Of a stretch of DNA of 64,000 bases, positions 22,370 through 34,645 are shown piece after piece (within the stretch, counting starts at the first letter, position 1; each line of letters begins with the position of its first letter). Origin of the DNA: Muricea muricata. Its lineage: Eukaryota; Cnidaria; Anthozoa; Malacalcyonacea; Plexauridae. The translations under genes were made by a program, and so were the position numbers. Where the stretch lies: positions 41,935,818-41,999,817 of the forward strand of contig OY979716.1 of assembly GCA_963855995.1 (NCBI GenBank), written 5' to 3'. The notes beneath the pieces are model-generated. The model saw nothing but the letters and a program-made list of their open reading frames with translations, did not search any database and was not told the origin of the DNA.

Positions 22370-22526
22370 TGACTGTTTTAATTTCTGTGGGCCGAAATAC
22401 AGTGGTTTAAACTTTAACCCAGGGTTAGTGCTAATTAATTAACCCAGCTTCGAACAGCCTGCCTCAAATTTCTGCGCTAGGGACCAACCTACTACACTGT
22501 CTGGATATTATTAGATAAGGCATGTA
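22370..22526. repeat. Uninterrupted relative of the Gypsy 1 target
   Basis: It matches the sequence left of Gypsy 1 ('tttctgtgggccgaaatac', 'ggtttaaactttaacccagg') and, without interruption after 'gttagtgc', the sequence right of it up to 'gataaggcatgt'. It contains a single AGTGC and so represents the pre-insertion state. Confidence 0.9.
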
Positions 22527-23913
22527 TAACTCAATAAGAACGAAGACAATACAATGGAATGTTAAAACGTAGCCGCGAAGCCAGCCCAACAATTTGGCAT
22601 GCTATGAACTAAGGCCAAACACTTCCTCGTTTATAGAACAAATATTCAAAACTTGCGGAGCATACTTCCACATTGGCTGGTTGGCTTCGCTTCTACATTT
22701 TATCGTGAAAACAAATCGAACAAAACGTACCATCTTAGTTCGGCGTTCTAATCCAAAATATTGTCTTCAAAATGCTAACAACACGACCACGTGATCCCGA
22801 CCGTCAACAGCTAAGGCCCTTATGCGGCGATACCTGCTTGCGGGCTGTGTGTAACTGCAGTACGTTGAACTGGAGGAATATAGGTGATCTGAAGATGCTA
22901 CACTGGAGTAAGTATTTCTTCTGAGCTTAATTGTTCAACAGGAGTTAGCTTTCTATTTAGAACGAGCTAGGGGGCCCGCATGTTTGCAAGCTGGTGAACG
23001 CTCTGAACCGAGGTAGTGTAACGATCTGGATTGACATTTTGAGGTGATGAACACAGTACAATTAACTGGAGCGATATAGGTCACGCTTGGCATAAAATGC
23101 AGCAAATTCGGCCAAGTTGGACTGTCATTGCGTTCAGCGGTTTCGCCTATGAGCATAATAAAAATCCAAGATGATGCCGACCAGGAGTAAAGAATATTGA
23201 ACATTTAGGAGCTTATTTTTTATCTCATTTGTGGGACTCAAAACGTACCACCTCACAACTTCATCAAAAAACCAATAGTCTGAAAATTGCCACGATAGAT
23301 GATGCAATTTTGCATAGAATCTGGCCCTTTTGGCTAATTTTACATCATTGTATTTGTGTGAGTTGTGCTCTTATTTGGGAATATTGTATCATGATTTCCC
23401 CCCTGTCCATATTAATTTGTATTTATTGGTGTCATTTGCAAACATGTATGATATTCCTAATGCAAGAACAAGTTACCAGTACTGTAAGGTTTTCACAAGG
23501 TACACACATAGTGCAAATGTAATGTCCATATGCTTTGAAACAGCTCGACAAGTACATGCACTGTTGTTCAGGTGCCAATGTATCTGACTCTGCATGCATG
23601 GTGCCCAAAGAATGCATTATAGCTTGACCAGTTATATTCAGAGTAATTGATACTGGGGGGCACTTATTGTCATTGTAGTTCACAGTATTATATGAATAAA
23701 ATAAAATAAATTGCAATGTGTCTATACTCATAAGTTAGTTAATCTAGTTAAGTCACACAGATGAGAGTGGTGTCTAAGTATTTCAAGAAATTTACACTGT
23801 TTAGTGAGATGAAATTGGATGAATGTCTGATAAAACAAAGGTATGTTTGTCTTGCAAACAAGTATGAAGGAAACATAAGTAACAAACACAGCTTTGCTTT
23901 TCATAACATTCCC
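22527..23913. other. Gene-free stretch of 1.4 kb
   Basis: No supportable gene. A short inverted pair ('gtagccgcgaagccagccca' near 22569 and 'tggctggttggcttcgcttc' near 22675) may be a small MITE. The target copy TTCCC of Gypsy 2 is at 23909-23913. Confidence 0.4.
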
Positions 23914-24057
23914 TGCAATACGTTTACTTGTTTAACTAGGTCTGTTTAGCTCAAAATCACAGGACATACTGCCCATATATTTAGTACAATATCATACAAA
24001 AATAGATGATCACTTTGCATACATAATTTGCACAAGTAATTTACATAACATGTCACA
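23914..24057 (-). repeat. 3' LTR of Gypsy 2
   Basis: A 144-bp LTR, the left copy on the plus strand, adjoining TTCCC on its outer side and the polypurine tract on its inner side. Confidence 0.9.
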
Positions 24058-24074
24058 TCTTCCCTCTTTTTTTT
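24058..24074 (-). promoter_or_regulatory. Polypurine tract of Gypsy 2
   Basis: On the minus strand this reads as a run of A followed by GAGGGAAGA, directly before the 3' LTR. Confidence 0.85.
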
Positions 24075-24209
24075 GTTTCTCTGCTCTAAAAAAAACTAAG
24101 TTCAATAGACATACAAATAAGGTTTACATAAAGTTTTCACTATAAACTATTAAACTAAAGTGTATTATATATATATACTTAACTGTCCGCATATCTAATC
24201 TATGTGTAC

Positions 24210-25577
24210 TTAACTGTCCGTAAATCTAACTGGCTTCTTAACAACACGTCCACATCGAGTCTTCATGACTCTACTCAGTTCTGTGTCTTCTAGCTTACTT
24301 TTAGGATGTTTCTCTACTCCAGTGTTCTCAGCTGTTGATGTCTTCATACTTTCATAAGTCTTTAACAGGTGATTCCGATTTCTCCTATACAATGTACCAT
24401 TTGAACTGACTAAATACAAACGAGGCTCTGACAATGATTTCTCGACAATTGCTTCCTTCTTGAACCCTTTATCAGTTTTCAGACGAACAACATCACCTTG
24501 TTTCAAAACTTCTAATGGCTTTGCAGTTCTGTCATAAAACTTTTTCTGTTGTTTTTGATACTCTTCTAAACGAGCTTGAACACTGACTGGATTCGATGGT
24601 TTGAACGTTAACAAATGTTCCAATATGGGCAATTGACTTCTCGTTCTTCTTCCCATCAATCATTGAACAGGACTACCAACAGTCGCATCTCTAGACGTAT
24701 TTCTGAAGTTAAGGATAATGGGGATAAATAGGGATCTTCATTATCTCCTTTAGCTTTCTTGATAATTGATTTCGCTGTCTGGACTGCTCGTTCTGCAATT
24801 CCATTGCTCTTCGAATAACCTGGCCAACTCGTGGTGTGGCAAAACCCATACTTCAATGCAAAATTCTCAAACTCACGACTTTTGAATTGTGGACCATTAT
24901 CACTGATGAGATCTTCGAAAATTCCGTATCTGGCTATCTGAGATTTGATCTTGGAAATAACTGACTTCGAGGTTGTATCAGACAAATAGTCAAGTTCAAA
25001 GAACCCACTATAATAATCCACCAAAAGACGATAGGTTCTTCCATCTACTTTACTCCATGGTCGCTGTGGGTCTATGTGAGGATGTAAAGGTTCCTTTTGT
25101 TGTTGTTTCTTGTGAGCATTACAAATTTCACAAGTCTTCACCTCAGCTTCAATAGCCTGACTCATCTTTGCCCAGAACAAAACTTCTCTTGCTCTTCTTA
25201 CATGCTTCCGAACCAAAATGTCTTTGATGTATAGCTTTCAACATTTCAGCTCTCATAGATTCTGGAACAATGAGCCGATCTCCTTTGAATAGTAGATCAT
25301 CGCTTACACATATATATTCTTTAAAGTCCCAGTAACTGGCAACTGACTGGTCAACATCTTTAAGATGATCAGGCCATCCAAACTCAACGAAATTTCTCAG
25401 CTTCTTCAAAACTTCATCTTTCTGCGTGGCGTCTTTCAACTCTTGCAATTTATCATCACTGACAGGCAAAACAACATTAACCTCTAACTCTTCTTCCAAA
25501 TGGTCATTTGGCACTTCAGGAATATAAGCTCGACTTAACTGATCTGCTACAAAAAGTTCTGCTCCTTTCTTGTACAT
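24210..25577 (-). pseudogene. Gypsy 2 integrase region, frameshifted
   Basis: Three frames cover the integrase. 25577-25149 carries the linker after RNase H and 'AIHQRHFG', the start of the HHCC zinc domain. 25216-24656 carries its 'CEICNAHKK' Cys pair and the core, with Asp in 'ISDNGPQF' and Glu in 'GIAERAVQ'. 24659-24210 carries the C-terminal part ('MGRRTRSQLPIL', 'GDVVRLKT'). In the core the sequence passes directly from 'PWSKV' to 'DGRTYRLLVDYYS'. The few residues that normally hold the first catalytic Asp are missing, so the enzyme would be dead even without the frame breaks. Confidence 0.85.
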
Positions 25578-25589
25578 GACCTTTATGCT

Positions 25590-26873
25590 TTATCTTTGAA
25601 GCTTTAAAAGCATTTGTTGAAGTCGAAGAGGTGATTGACGAAGAGGCTTTTTAAAGATATTCTCCAGAGGCCTGTGATCCGTCTCAATCGTAACAGTTCT
25701 TCCATAAATGTAATCATGAAACTTATTGCATCCAAATACGATAGCAAGTAGCTCTTTCTCAATCTGTGCATACTTTTTCTGGCAGTTGGTTAAAGCTCTC
25801 GATGCATAGGCAACTGGTTGTCCCTCTTGAAGGCAAACAGCTCCTAAACCCGACATGCTGGCATCTACAGGCAGTGTTACGTTCTTTGAAACATCATAGT
25901 AACACAATACAGGTGGCTCTACACAGGCTTTCTTTATTTCATCATACGACTTTTGATGTTGTTCATACCAACACCATTCATTTTCTTGCTTCAATAACTC
26001 TCTAAGTGGACATGCCATGTCGGAAAGGTGAGGTATAAACTTTGCTAAGTACTGAACCATTCCAAGGAATCGCTGAAGATCTTTCTTATCTTTTGGAGTT
26101 GGCATCTGCAAAATCGCTTGGACTTTTTCAGGATCAGGTTTGAGACCCTCTGATGTTATCTTGTGTCCCATGTAATCAACAGTTGTGCATTTGATCTTGG
26201 TTTTTTCTTTCTTCAATTTAAGATTAATTTCACGAGCTCTGTTTAACACTCTGACAACTCTCTCATCATGCTCTTCCCCTGTCTTACCCCATACCAATAT
26301 GTCGTCCATAATTATTTCACAACCTTCTATGCTGTCGAACATCTGATGCATAGCTCGCTGAAATACTTCAGGTGCTGAAGAGATACCAAATGGGAGACTG
26401 TTAAATTTATAACGACCAAAAGGGGTATTGAATGTGGTCAAACAACTTGAGGCTTCATCAAATGTGGAGAAATACTTTGCTCCCGGGATTCTTGAAACGA
26501 CCTCTTCAACAGTCAGGAGAGGATAGTGTTCTCGAAGTACAGGTTCATTAAGACATCGAGGATCAATACACATTCTGAGTTTGTTCGGCTTCACAATCAT
26601 GACCATAGATGAAACCCACTCAGTTGGTTGCTCTACAGGCTTGATTACACCAATCTGCTGCATCCTGTCCAATTCTTCTTTAACTTTTACTCTCAATGTG
26701 ACAGGAACTCGGCGAGCAGGATCAATTACAGGCTTCACGGTTGGATCAACTCTAATGTGATACTGGACTGGTAAACATCCAAGTTTGCCATCAAACAAAT
26801 CGGAATAATCGTTGAATATATCTGCGCTGCTGACAACTGAACTAACATCAATGATTCGCTTCACCATGCACAT
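25590..26873 (-). pseudogene. Gypsy 2 reverse transcriptase / RNase H ORF (internal deletion)
   Basis: An open frame of 427 codons. RT motifs are seen in order: 'RRVPVTLRVKVKEELDRM', 'WVSSMVMIVKPN', 'RMCIDPRCLNEP', 'FSTFDEASS', 'TPFGRYKFNSLPFGI', and the DD box in 'IIMDDILVWG'. The connection 'QRFLGMVQYLAKFIP' and RNase H ('VDASMSGLGAV', 'TDHRPLENIF') follow. Between 'FSTFD' and 'EASS' about a dozen residues of motif A, normally around S-G-F-W, are absent in frame. The frame itself is intact to 25590, but this deletion should abolish polymerase activity. Confidence 0.9.
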
Positions 26874-26884
26874 AAGCTCACAAT

Positions 26885-27082
26885 CTAGTAACCAAGGATA
26901 GGTTTCACATCCTTTTGAGCGAATAAAAATAGAAGATTATACTTAGTGTTTTTGTAGTAACACTCGATAATTGCTTGTCCCACTGTTTGGACAGGTTTGT
27001 CACTATATGATATTAGCTTTGTATTCGATTTACTGACTTGTTGCTTTCCTTGGTTACATTTCGCTCCAGTATCTAACTTCAA
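26885..27082 (-). pseudogene. Gypsy 2 protease region
   Basis: A 65-codon frame with 'KLDTGAKCN', the DTGA active-site motif of a retropepsin, and a C-terminal 'PILGY' corresponding to the family's ILG motif. It lies between the zinc knuckles and RT, as expected. Confidence 0.75.
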
Positions 27083-28094
27083 TTTGAAGTCTTGAATACC
27101 AAGTGTTGTTCAAACTTTAATGTTGAATACCACTCATCATTTCGACTTTCTACGGCTTTGACTTGAGGAACATTCTCGGCCTTCGCACTTAGATTTTGAA
27201 CTTTGTACCAAGCTTCAGCAGTGGACACTTTATCAGGCATTGATGTTTCAAAAGTTCCGATAAATAACTCGTCATCATCAACTTCATATGTTGGTTGATT
27301 TGAACTTTGTTTTCCCTTCAAACAGGCTCGAGCAAAATGATTCTTTTTGCTGCAATTATGGCAGGTTTTGGCAAAAGCTGGACATTGTTTTGGCATATGT
27401 TTCCCACCACAATTTCGACATTTGTTAATCATTTTTGCCTCGATTGTTGCTCGTGACTGCTAGGATGAAACTGGTTTCTTTAGTTGTCTTTGTCTCCATT
27501 TGTCTCATCGTGATTCGTAACTTCGCAACGAGCTGACTTCATGGACGCCTTCGTTATCAGCAAGGTCTTTAACTTGCTGTTCAGACAATTCACTTGAACT
27601 ACAAACACAGGGCTTTTTCCAGCGTTAAACCCGTTTCTCGTAGGATTTTTCTTACCGCGTCACTTTGAATTCCACATACAATACGATCTTTGATAAGGTC
27701 TCTCTCGAGGTCACTGAATTCACATTTTCGCGCTATATTTTCAAATCAGTGACAAAAGAATTAATCGACTCTGACCGCCCCCTGCTTTCTTGTATGAAAT
27801 AAATGTCTTTCGAATGTTAAGTTTTTAAGCTGCATGCATAGTTCTTCAAACTTTTGCTTGAGAACATCCGGATCGTCTCTGTCTTCACCTTCGTCGAAAG
27901 TAAACGAATTGTATGGTTCTACTGCATCTTCACCCGCTAAGTTTAAAAGAATACTGGACCTTTCTTTCTTAGTCTTCGGCTATGTCCTGCGGCGACTATA
28001 TGTATATATCATAGTTTTGTTTAAATCGGCGCCAATTCTTGGCTACATTGCCTTTGAACGAAAGTCGAGTTGGCCTGGCAAACCCTTCAGCCAT
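27079..28094 (-). pseudogene. Gypsy 2 gag with two zinc knuckles
   Basis: Gag starts at ATG 28094 on the minus strand ('MAEGFARPTRLSFKGNVAKNW'), a motif common at the start of this type of Gypsy gag. It decays through several frames between 28060 and 27440. The nucleocapsid end is in frame 27432-27079 with two adjacent knuckles ('CRNCGGKHMPKQC' and 'CHNCSKKNHFARAC'). Confidence 0.8.
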
Positions 28095-28109
28095 TTGCAC
28101 TAGCAGCTA

Positions 28110-28126
28110 GCTTTCCGCTGCCACCA
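28110..28126 (-). promoter_or_regulatory. Primer-binding site of Gypsy 2
   Basis: On the minus strand TGGTGGCAGCGGAAAGC follows the 5' LTR directly. The TGG start matches a tRNA CCA end. The tRNA is not assigned. Confidence 0.75.
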
Positions 28127-28268
28127 TGTAATACGTTTACTTGTTTAACTAAGTCTGTTTAGCTCAAAATCACAGGACAGACTGCCCATATATTTAGTAC
28201 AACATCACAAAAATAGATGATCACTTTACATACATAATTTGCGTAAGTAATTTACATAACATGTCACA
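28127..28268 (-). repeat. 5' LTR of Gypsy 2
   Basis: A 142-bp LTR, the right copy on the plus strand, followed outside by the target copy TTCCC. Confidence 0.9.
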
Positions 28269-28273
28269 TTCCC

Positions 28274-31120
28274 CACCTATTTCCATAAAAAAGTATCCTC
28301 AACACAGTAGTGGATTAATTCATAGTACAACTTTTATTGAACTCTTTAATTCATAGTACAACTAACATGAAATTCTTAATTATTAACAGCATAAATACTA
28401 CACTAAACCAAAAGCTTGCATACAATACAGTACAATATCACAGATTTATTTCAAAATCAGTGACAAATTATATCACTAGATATACATAGTGTAAATTTTC
28501 AGTGTACTTGTTGTCCATCATATATAATTGCACCCGAAGACCTACAAAAAATATGTCAAGAGATAAGATACAAGTACAATATATTTTGAACAAGGTTGCA
28601 GGCTACATTCCCAATGAGATGAAAAAAAACCTTCCCTCTGTACCCCAGAGAAAACAAATATGTAATTACACACTTTTGAGAAGCTCACACCATTGATCCA
28701 CAGTTTCCCCTTTGGCGGGCAAAATTATCCAGTGTACAAAGCCTATTTAGACCACAGTGGGAGGTACTCCAGTTTAATGGGATAACCTGTAGCAGGGGTT
28801 ATGGACCATCAGTTACACATGGCAGTGTCAAAATTATACTCCCCATCCATAATACAATAAATAACTAAGATGCTGCCCTTCTTGGTGAATAAACATGATT
28901 GAATGTTGGCATATTAAAAAGCAGAGTAAACACCAGAGTCAGATAACAATGTAACTGGATGAGTTATTGCATTAATGACACCAGTTCCCCCTCCCCTCTC
29001 CCTCTAGAATGTAATAAATATCCTTCACATTAGAAAAGATCAATTAATATATCATGTATACCCATGCTATGCAGGTGGCATAAGCATCATATAGCTGGCT
29101 GACCTCTCTTTATTGTTTATGTTTCAAAATTGAATGTTTTCAAGCAAGTGTAATTAATCCAATGTAAAGAAAAATGATGATACAAGCAAATAGGATACCA
29201 AGCACATCTCAATTTCAACGTGTTTTGGTTGTCGCAAGACTTGAATGTCTTCAACAATTATTGTTTTGAAGCTATGATATTCTATACTAGGTATATTATT
29301 GCACATCTACACAATCCTTCACATTAGTAAAGAACTATTATGTGGTCTATTAAATTCTACCACACAATATACAAATAAGTAGTTGTACTCAAGATGCATG
29401 AAACAATATCTTATGTTATTACAGAATTTAGGTAGAAAAATACATGCATCTATTTATGAAAAGCTTTGTGTGTATGTAATCTTTGTTCCAAGATTATATA
29501 GGATGCACATAAATGATGATGTCAATTATACGATCATGTACTTTAAATAATAAACAAATTCAGTTATTTTAGCAAAATAAAAAGAAAAATAGAATTGAGG
29601 TACACACCTTTTCGTAAATATGTCCGTTTGTCTTGAATTGGCTTACTTTTCGCGAGTTTCTCTCTCACTAACGAAGGCAGAGTACATCGAATACCATTCC
29701 ATATTAAACTGCCACTTCGTGAGAATACACATTTCACCCCCAAATTCAACTGCTTATTTTACAGTGATGCGAAAGTAATCGAAAAAAATAAAACGATACG
29801 AATTTAAGTTATAATCACAGCTTTCTTTTGAATATCAAATCACCACATAATAACATAAAACAAATTTTCCTCAAGATAAACAACGCGGCACAATGCCGAA
29901 AATGCCTGAGAAAGGATGCGTTAGTTTGAGAAGGGATTAGAAGCAACATAAGTGAATTTGGTATCATTATGATCCCCTAAATCCCCTCTATTGATCCCAA
30001 TAATACTTGTTTGCATGCAGAGAATCCACAGCCACCCTCAATCGTTTTGAAGTGGCGCAAATTTCAAAAATTAATTTTGTTACCAGGCCCTGAAAAAACA
30101 CGCGCGCGGCCGTGAAAAAAAGTGTCACACTTGTGTTGGCCGGATTCGCTACATTTTATGCTAAGCGTGACTGATCTGAAGATTCTTACTGGAGTGAGGT
30201 AACATTACATAACTGTAGATTTTGCGTGTTGACGTCACGTAACTGGAAAACAGCCTCAAGGGTAACTTGTATCGGTGACATTTCTGTGCTCAGGTATATG
30301 TACCACAAAATACCATGGTATCACAGAATACCATTCTTATTAATTTTTGGTAAGTTCAAATAAAATTCCTTGTTTTTGATAGACTTCTTCTGCCAAATGC
30401 TCGCAAAATCAGAACGCTCGAAAATTAGTTTGCAAACCAACATAAATTATATTCATGCACAGTTGTACCAAGTGATACAAAATTTCTGCCTTTCAAGTAC
30501 GTAATTTTTGTTGCAAGTTTACATCGTAGCCCATTATTGATTTCTTGTACAGTTTTTCACAGCGTTTTTGACATTGGATAGAATCCTAATCTACCCCAGC
30601 ATACCAGTGTGGCAATAAATAAGCTATGGTTTTGGTCTTTCATGCTGTATGATAATACTGTGCAAATATTGCTACTTAATTTAGTGAAAGGTCAGTACAT
30701 ACTAAAATCTCAACATAATACCCAGTTTGAGTTCTTTTAGAGCAAAATTTGATTGCTCTGTGTTGGAACATAGAAAATTGGGTGGTATTCTGTGGTACCT
30801 ACACACACACATCTATATACTCAACCAAATGAATGAATTTGAAAGTTAGCTATTTTTCACAATATAATAGTTTGATAAGAAAATTGATGCAAATCGAAAT
30901 TACCCGTGCCCCCCCCCCAGACTAGTATCTTTGATTGAACTCTTGCTAAACACAATATACACAGAAAGTTTTCTCATTTATTTTGTGATAATTTTTACAA
31001 TGCCTTCCGTGAGTAATTTTCTACCATGCAAAGAAATCAGGGGACCCATGGCCTAACCAACATTTGCCAGGAAATACAGGAAATGAAAATCCTCCCAAGA
31101 ACAGAACAGAAAAGAACAGA
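28274..31120. other. Gene-free stretch of 2.8 kb
   Basis: AT-rich, no coding signal. Minor features: 'ttaattcatagtacaact' twice near 28315 and 28349, a perfect small palindrome 'taccatggta' near 30312, and a 10-base C run near 30910. Confidence 0.4.
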
Positions 31121-31500
31121 AAGAAGTAGAAATTGTCAAATTGCTCGCTCGCTTACCTTCCTCGATTTTTCATTCCAAATAACATAACTAATTTTTGCTT
31201 AATATCCTTTTAATTTGTAAAATTTTAAATCTTTTTTGTGGCAAAAATAACTTGTGGAAAAACAGAAAGTAGAAATTGTCAAATCACTTGCTCGCCCACC
31301 TCTACTTTTAATTTCAAATAACATGACTAACTTTTATTCATTGTACTTTTAATTTGTAAAATTTTAAATCTTTTTTGTGGCAAAAATAAATTGTGTTGTC
31401 ACAGAAAGTAGGAATTGTTAAATCGCGATTTTTCACTCCAAATAACATAACTAATTTTTACCATAAGCGCATGAAAAATATCCTTTGCTAAAGTTCTTAA
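31120..31500. repeat. Tandem repeat, about 141-bp unit, 2.7 copies
   Basis: 'agtagaaattgtcaaa' and its variant occur at 31125, 31268 and 31408. Each is followed by 'aataacat(a/g)actaa' and (twice) by 'ttttaaatcttttttgtggc'. The spacing is 143 and 140 bp. Units differ by several substitutions. Confidence 0.8.
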
Positions 31501-31503
31501 CTC

Positions 31504-32760
31504 TTAAGCTTTGTTCATCTGATTCCAAACACAATCGATTGGGAAAATAACCGACTTGGTTGATTCGGTCCACACACACTCTGGTTTTAGGCAATAAAAT
31601 TGCTCATCTTTTAAGCATTCCAGATGAATAAGATGGACCTCGTTTCGACTTTCACTATATCTAGCAATTTTTGCAAGGAAAAATTCGATGATTTCTTCAC
31701 TTGACACCGGATCTAACAAGGCTACTATGTTGCCCGGTCTAGGTTTTAATTCAAAATCATCGCTGTCATCCAAGTTTTCACCAACGGAATTATTCAAATT
31801 TTCACCTCCAACATCGGAAACGTTACTGAAAACATCTTGTGCAATTTTGTTGCGAATCATTAAACGAGCTGGGCAAACTTTTTTGTCGTTGCTTTCTTGA
31901 TACCTGACTGAGTGTTTCATTAGCAAGGCTAGGCTTTTCCTGATCGAACTATCTTTCGCATCATCCAAACTGTTGAAATAGGTTATTATGGAATGCATAA
32001 GTGCTGTCGTACTAGCTCAAATAGAAATTTCATGTTCAAACATCTCCCCTAAATATTCGCAAAAGACCCACTGCTGTCAAACGGCCCGCCATGTCTATTA
32101 CAGAAGAAAAAATCATGGCCACCGAGTAGTGAACTTCTAATTTTCAAGAACAATTTTAAATAGTGAACGAGATCTCTGTCATCTGATAAATCAATTTTAG
32201 TCGGACCGGCTGTTTTTGCTGTCTTGAAATCAAATTGCAGAACAACGACGCGCTCGTCTTCATAAAAAAACGATAAAATTTCCCGACTCGACAGTTGTGT
32301 AATCGAAAGCCATATTTTTCTCGCTTTCACAAACCAGTCTCATTGTTTGGAGTTCTTTGCTACGGCCTGGTATACCACAAACAAATTTGGCCAACAGAAT
32401 GAAATCATGCAGGTGGCGAATTTTTATCAGGGCAGCTGATTCGAAATACTTATCTCTCAGGCTTCTTAAGGTTTCTAAAACATGGGCAAAATAGAATTGT
32501 TTAGTAGACTTACTGGTCAGGCCTTCTTTCGAGCGTTTTGCAAGCACTGAACTTTCTCTTTGAAACTGGTGCTGAAAAGATTGATATGCCTCGATCACAG
32601 AGGAAAAAGACGAATTTAGGGAAGAATTACTTACTGCTATGTTAAATTTAACAACATTTATAGCTACGGTTATGTGTGCTACCAACGTGGAAGGCTTCAA
32701 TTTTCAACTGTCTCTCAGATGTTCTAAATAGTCCATGTATAAACTACTATTACTAAAAAG
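31504..32760 (-). pseudogene. Crypton-type tyrosine recombinase, broken
   Basis: Read on the minus strand, the N-terminal SAM-like core-binding part is 'LYMDYLEHLRDS' (then TGA) 'KLKPSTLVAH', frame 32700-32260. The catalytic part follows in frames 32330-32049 ('LVHYLKLFLKIR', 'FFFCNRHGGPF') and 31998-31504. A TGA-interrupted joint contains 'ASTTALMHSIITYFNSL', and then comes the box 'LMKHSVRYQESN', which holds the H-x-x-R of tyrosine recombinases. I do not see a Tyr where the nucleophile is expected just after 'QESN'. Recombinases like this occur alone in Cryptons and in related domesticated genes. Two frame changes and two stops make it a pseudogene. Confidence 0.65.
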
Positions 32761-34640
32761 AGACAATCGTAATTCTGTAATATTCTTAACGTTTTTGCAG
32801 TAATAAAGGAAACACAGAGTCCGGTCTCTTAATTTTCAAGAGTGGCTGTGGCAAATAGAGCGGTGGATTGCATTGGGTTGAGAGGACGTTCATAGAATTT
32901 TTGCAGGTCTTTAAGTTCGATTTTTAGTTCCTCGAAGCATTCTTTGATAGGTAACTGATATCTTTTACAAGCTGTATGTAACGGGTTTTGTTTCCAGCAT
33001 GCATTCAACCTCAGGTGTACTTGGCATTACTGGCGACTTTACTCATAGCATTTCTTTTTCGCTTTCCAAAGTGTCACTATAAACAGGTGGGAATTTCTCT
33101 TTGCTAGTCAGTAAATTGCAGGCGGTCGCAAAAAATTCTGCTAAAAATTGTCAAAATGAGCAAAAACAAGTTTTTGGGTTTCTTTTTTTGGAAGAAAACA
33201 GTAGATTTTCAAGAATTTTAATTTCTTTCTACGAAGGTTATGGGAAAGTGGGATGGATAAAAGACTTCTAAATGAAATCAGGCATTCATAAAGAATTAAT
33301 ATCTCTGACAAAATATGGATGAAATATAGTTTTTTTCATCCTTTGGACAGACGAAATTAAAACACTAAACACACGGTGGGTTTTTATTTTTCATGTCTTT
33401 CTACTCAGAAACACCTTAAGAAAGTTCATTTATGATTTAAAATCTTGAAAATACTTAGTGCAAAAATCGTGATTTTGCTGAAAATTGGAAAAAGAAAATA
33501 TTCAACTCAGAATTGTTCAAAATCTAGTCGAGTGCCTCAAAACGAAAGTATGTCTAAATCAATCTTCAAAGCTTTCTTACTGCATTAATCAAAGTATTTT
33601 TACGTAAAAATTCGGGTTGATAACGAAAACGGCACCACTGTCTAACATAGTCTGTATTAGACCCAATAGATACCTCTGAATATTCTACTAGAAATGGCAT
33701 GTTTTTGCCAACCCTGTTCGTTAAAGCATATTACATGAAAGACTGGAGTCTATTGATTCAGAAAATATGAATAGTTTTGAAATCATCCAAATATATTTCC
33801 TTCTCCCTTCACTTTAATACAGGGTGATTTATGGGGGTGAAGATCCACACAATAAAATCACAAAAATTAAAATACAGTCGAGTGCCTCAAAACGAAATAT
33901 GGTTAAAATTGTTGCTTGAAACCCATACTTTATTTTGGGAGATAATTTGTTCACCTAAAAATTCGGGTTAGGAGGAATTATTAGACATTTCCGTGGGAAT
34001 CTGTGGGAATTTGGATGTATAAGATTATGCAAAAGTTGCATTTTTGCTGCGAGCAAAGCGAGCAGCATTATATTCTTGACGGCACTCGATTTGAAAATAT
34101 TTATCATTCGAGATGATCTTCTGAATCCGCAATGTATTGGTCAATAGTGGTGTAGTAATCTTTCTAATACTCGATTTAAGAGGACTTAAGGATTTTTTCA
34201 TTGTTCAGCAGCGGGCGTTACAAAACTATAGCTATGCGCATGCACGAGTTTAGGGTAATGCAACTACTGTACTCTATACCTCGCAGCATTCCCTTTCTAT
34301 AGAAATTTCTAGTTATATTTTTTAGTCTCCGAACGTTCTCATACCCTCCTAGCCTTCTCAATAATTCAATAAATTAATAAAAACTTGGTTGGAAGAAAAA
34401 GCGAGGTCAAAAACCCACCTAAAACACTCAAAAATCGAATTGCTAAATTTACTCATCCCAAGTCTCTTTTCTGTTAGCTGTGCGAATTCTAGCACATGCT
34501 CAGACAAAATTCCCACCTTTTGTCACTATAAACAAAAAAATTCAGCGGTGGTAATTGTTTCAGCTGACGAACACGACTCAGTCGTTGCAACAGTTGGCCT
34601 AGCCTGTTTACTCGCATGAAATTCCATAAGGCGCTCTACT
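32761..34640. other. Gene-free stretch of 1.9 kb with a short repeated motif
   Basis: The minus-strand segment 33000-32810 still looks weakly coding ('ECFEELKIELKDLQKFYERP') and may be the upstream exon of the recombinase. 'gtcgagtgcctcaaaacgaaa' occurs at about 33524 and 33877, and 'ggcactcga' (inverse) near 34081. Otherwise nothing. Confidence 0.4.
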
Positions 34641-34645
34641 TCATC

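Larger units (their letters stand above)
23914..28268 (-). mobile_element. Gypsy-type LTR retrotransposon 2, full length, minus strand
   Basis: A 4355-bp element in reverse orientation. The LTRs start TGTGACATGT and end ...ACGTATTACA/TGCA on the minus strand. A primer-binding site follows the 5' LTR, a polypurine tract precedes the 3' LTR, and a perfect 5-bp target duplication TTCCC lies outside (23909-23913 and 28269-28273). Gag, two zinc knuckles, protease, RT, RNase H and integrase are in order. The LTRs differ at about eight sites plus a 2-bp indel. Confidence 0.95.
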
